In this document: positions 62,295 through 64,000 of the stretch, in pieces
Layout of the letters: each line of letters begins with the position of its first letter
How positions within the stretch are numbered: position 1 is the stretch's first letter
Origin: Glossina fuscipes
Taxonomy: Eukaryota > Arthropoda > Insecta > Diptera > Glossinidae
Length of the DNA stretch: 64,000 nucleotides
Reading direction: 5' to 3'
Assembly: GCF_014805625.2 (NCBI RefSeq)
Contig: NW_023998415.1
Coordinates: forward strand, 2,924,273 to 2,988,272
Notes under the pieces: generated by a model
What the model was told of the DNA's origin: nothing
What the model saw: the letters and a program-made list of their open reading frames with translations, nothing else
The model's database searches: none
Translations under genes and position numbers: made by a program

Positions 62295-64000
62295 GGACAT
62301 GTAGAGTTACTCTTTAGGGTAAACAAAAAAAAAATTTCCTTGGATTATGTACGGAAGATTAAAATTGTCGGATAAGACCTCACATAATCATAAGGAAAAA
62401 ACAACCGAGCAATCTTGCAATGCGTGAGATGCCTCCTTATAGGGTAAAGAATCGTGAATTCACATTTGTTGTAAGCGAGATAGCCGAGTTATCATTTGAT
62501 CATAGAGTCAAAGTTTCCATTTGTATTTAATCGAAGATACAAATTGAGTGTTTTGCTGGATGTAGGATGGATGTATAATGATCAGCATGAAAAACTTTGT
62601 TTTTTCCTTTTTTTTTTCATTATTCTAGGCTTTCTTAGGATATAGATGATGTCCAATATAATTTTCTTGTTTATTTTTTAAATTACTGCTGTTCATTCTT
62701 CCTTGGCTTGTCCAAGTACATAAAAGTTAAGTTAAGTGATCGTTGTCCATTAGGCCCTTCCTTTTTGCATGGAATGTACTATTAAGGCCGTTAGGAATAG
62801 TATGTACAAAGTCTTCTTCTATATATTCTAGGAAAAAACATTCATTCGCACTCGTTCCCGATCCGTTGTTATCACCCAACTTTTACTAGTATATTAAATT
62901 TGCAAGATTCTAAGCCTACGCGATTCTTATATTACTTTTGAGTGTATTGGGCATAATTGTGAACGATGGTAAGGATGCAGAATTCCACAACAAAGTACTT
63001 AGCGCAATTGTGTTGAAAAGAGAAGTCACTAATTGGGGTGCAAAAAATGTCATGATACGAAAATTTTGGCTTCCGTGACCTCGTGACTTGGCAGACGTAT
63101 TGCATGGAAAAATGGCTTTCAAGTGGACACATATTTTCGCTTCTTGCTCTTAGGCAGTGGCTACTTCGACAGTCTTTTCTTTTTAAGGGAATGGGAGGAA
63201 GACGAAGAGGTAAACGTTATGTAGGAATCTCTTTCCCGTTTGAAAAGGTTCTCGATGCTTCTTAAAAATTATTTTTAGTCGCCGATGAGGTCGTATACAC
63301 CGTTAGCTCAATAGTGCTTTATTCTTAAAAATCCGTTGATTGTTATTTTTACTTCAAATCATGACCATTAGTGACATGAGGAGCAGAGTGAAAAACAACG
63401 GTTTCTACTTTCTTTATACAATAACTAGACTCTATGAAAAGGCGTAATGCGATTTAAGATCGGTTCTATGTTGGCAATTATTCAGTGATTCAAGAGCTTG
63501 CGTAGTTTTCTCTCCTCCTTTGCGTCTACTGTAAGCACTTGTGACTCACAGAGAGTTTGTTATTATTTATCATTTTTATTTATTCATTTATTTTTGCTTT
63601 TTATTATTAACTAAATGGTTTTCTTTAGGTTTGAATATTCTTCACTGCTCTATTGAAATATTAAAAAGCATAGCTCGGACTAGTTTATCTTCAATATTGA
63701 ATAGATCTCACAGGTATCTATTAAAGAGGTGATAGGAAGGGAGTCCAAGTTTTATTATTTCATTATTTGCGAAATAAACTTCGTAGAAGAAGTGGCACAA
63801 TCAGGCTTAAATAGCAGAGTTTTCTTTGCTAACACTCTAAAGTTATAGAACTCCTTAGCATTCCATGAGATAATGTTTGTTCGCCAGAGTGGGTTTTAAG
63901 TAACTAACCTTTAAGGTGCCTCTTCGGAAAGAAATAAAGCAAAGTAACTTTTTAATGCTCATCTAGAGAACTTTGAAATATTCTGGTAACTATTAAGTTC
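62295..64000. other. Terminal AT-rich region, no gene supported
   Basis: Short open frames on both strands have no recognisable domain or splice context. The overlapping frames near 62916-63265 were examined in both directions and not assigned. Confidence 0.5.

Noticed and set aside
62119..62375. Overlapping frames rich in Arg/Lys/Glu, or Ser/Leu on the other strand
   Set aside because: They are translations of the GAAA/GA purine tract.
62916..63265. Short frames on both strands, considered as a transposase remnant
   Set aside because: Comparison with mariner C-terminal motifs gave no convincing agreement.
1..64000. CRISPR arrays, bacterial operons, ribosome binding sites, rRNA or tRNA genes
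   Set aside because: The sequence is eukaryotic nuclear. I saw no spaced direct repeats, no rRNA segments and no convincing tRNA A-box/B-box pair by eye; a covariance-model scan would settle tRNAs.

Overview
The window is AT-rich eukaryotic nuclear DNA from a higher fly (Diptera, Schizophora; a calyptrate or tsetse-like fly is plausible, species not determinable). The evidence is short GT-AG introns of about 55-75 nt, insect core-promoter motifs, a Tequila-type protease with insect chitin-binding modules, mellifera-type mariner debris, and interspersed non-coding repeats of the kind common in muscoid flies. There are two assembly gaps: 10 N at 8401-8410 and 100 N at 61778-61877.

Layout. Positions 1-19006 hold no gene I can support. 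Low-complexity blocks rich in T, TTG and TA on the + strand alternate with blocks of ordinary complexity, and at least one ordinary block is a transposable-element copy. A seven-exon F-box gene, FBXO33-like, lies on the minus strand (24701 to 19007). Divergent from it is COX18/OXA1-like, a mitochondrial membrane insertase (26755-28391, three exons). Next on the + strand is a large mosaic serine protease of the Tequila/neurotrypsin type (29094-39612, about 16 exons): signal peptide, nine chitin-binding modules, a 690-residue mucin-like exon, LDLa, SRCR, LDLa, SRCR and a trypsin domain. It is followed by a secreted lipocalin (40674 to about 47010, four coding exons). From 47011 to 60888 I see only intergenic DNA with repeat copies and element remnants. 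A single-exon 68-residue gene with a complete TATA/Inr/DPE core promoter sits at 60889-61272. The rest (61273-64000) is AT-rich and has no gene I can support.

The genes do not form a functional cluster; they are ordinary neighbours. The points of interest are in gene structure. There are two probable GC-AG introns in two adjacent genes, both with a perfect GCAAGT donor. The Tequila reading frame carries a probable one-base insertion in a C8 run. The lipocalin has both a missing splice acceptor beside a repeat insertion and a probable one-base deletion in its last exon. Three tandem chitin-binding modules have lost the same cysteine pair. A perfect 26-bp inverted repeat ends exactly at the large gap. 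I found no convincing undescribed multi-gene system here.
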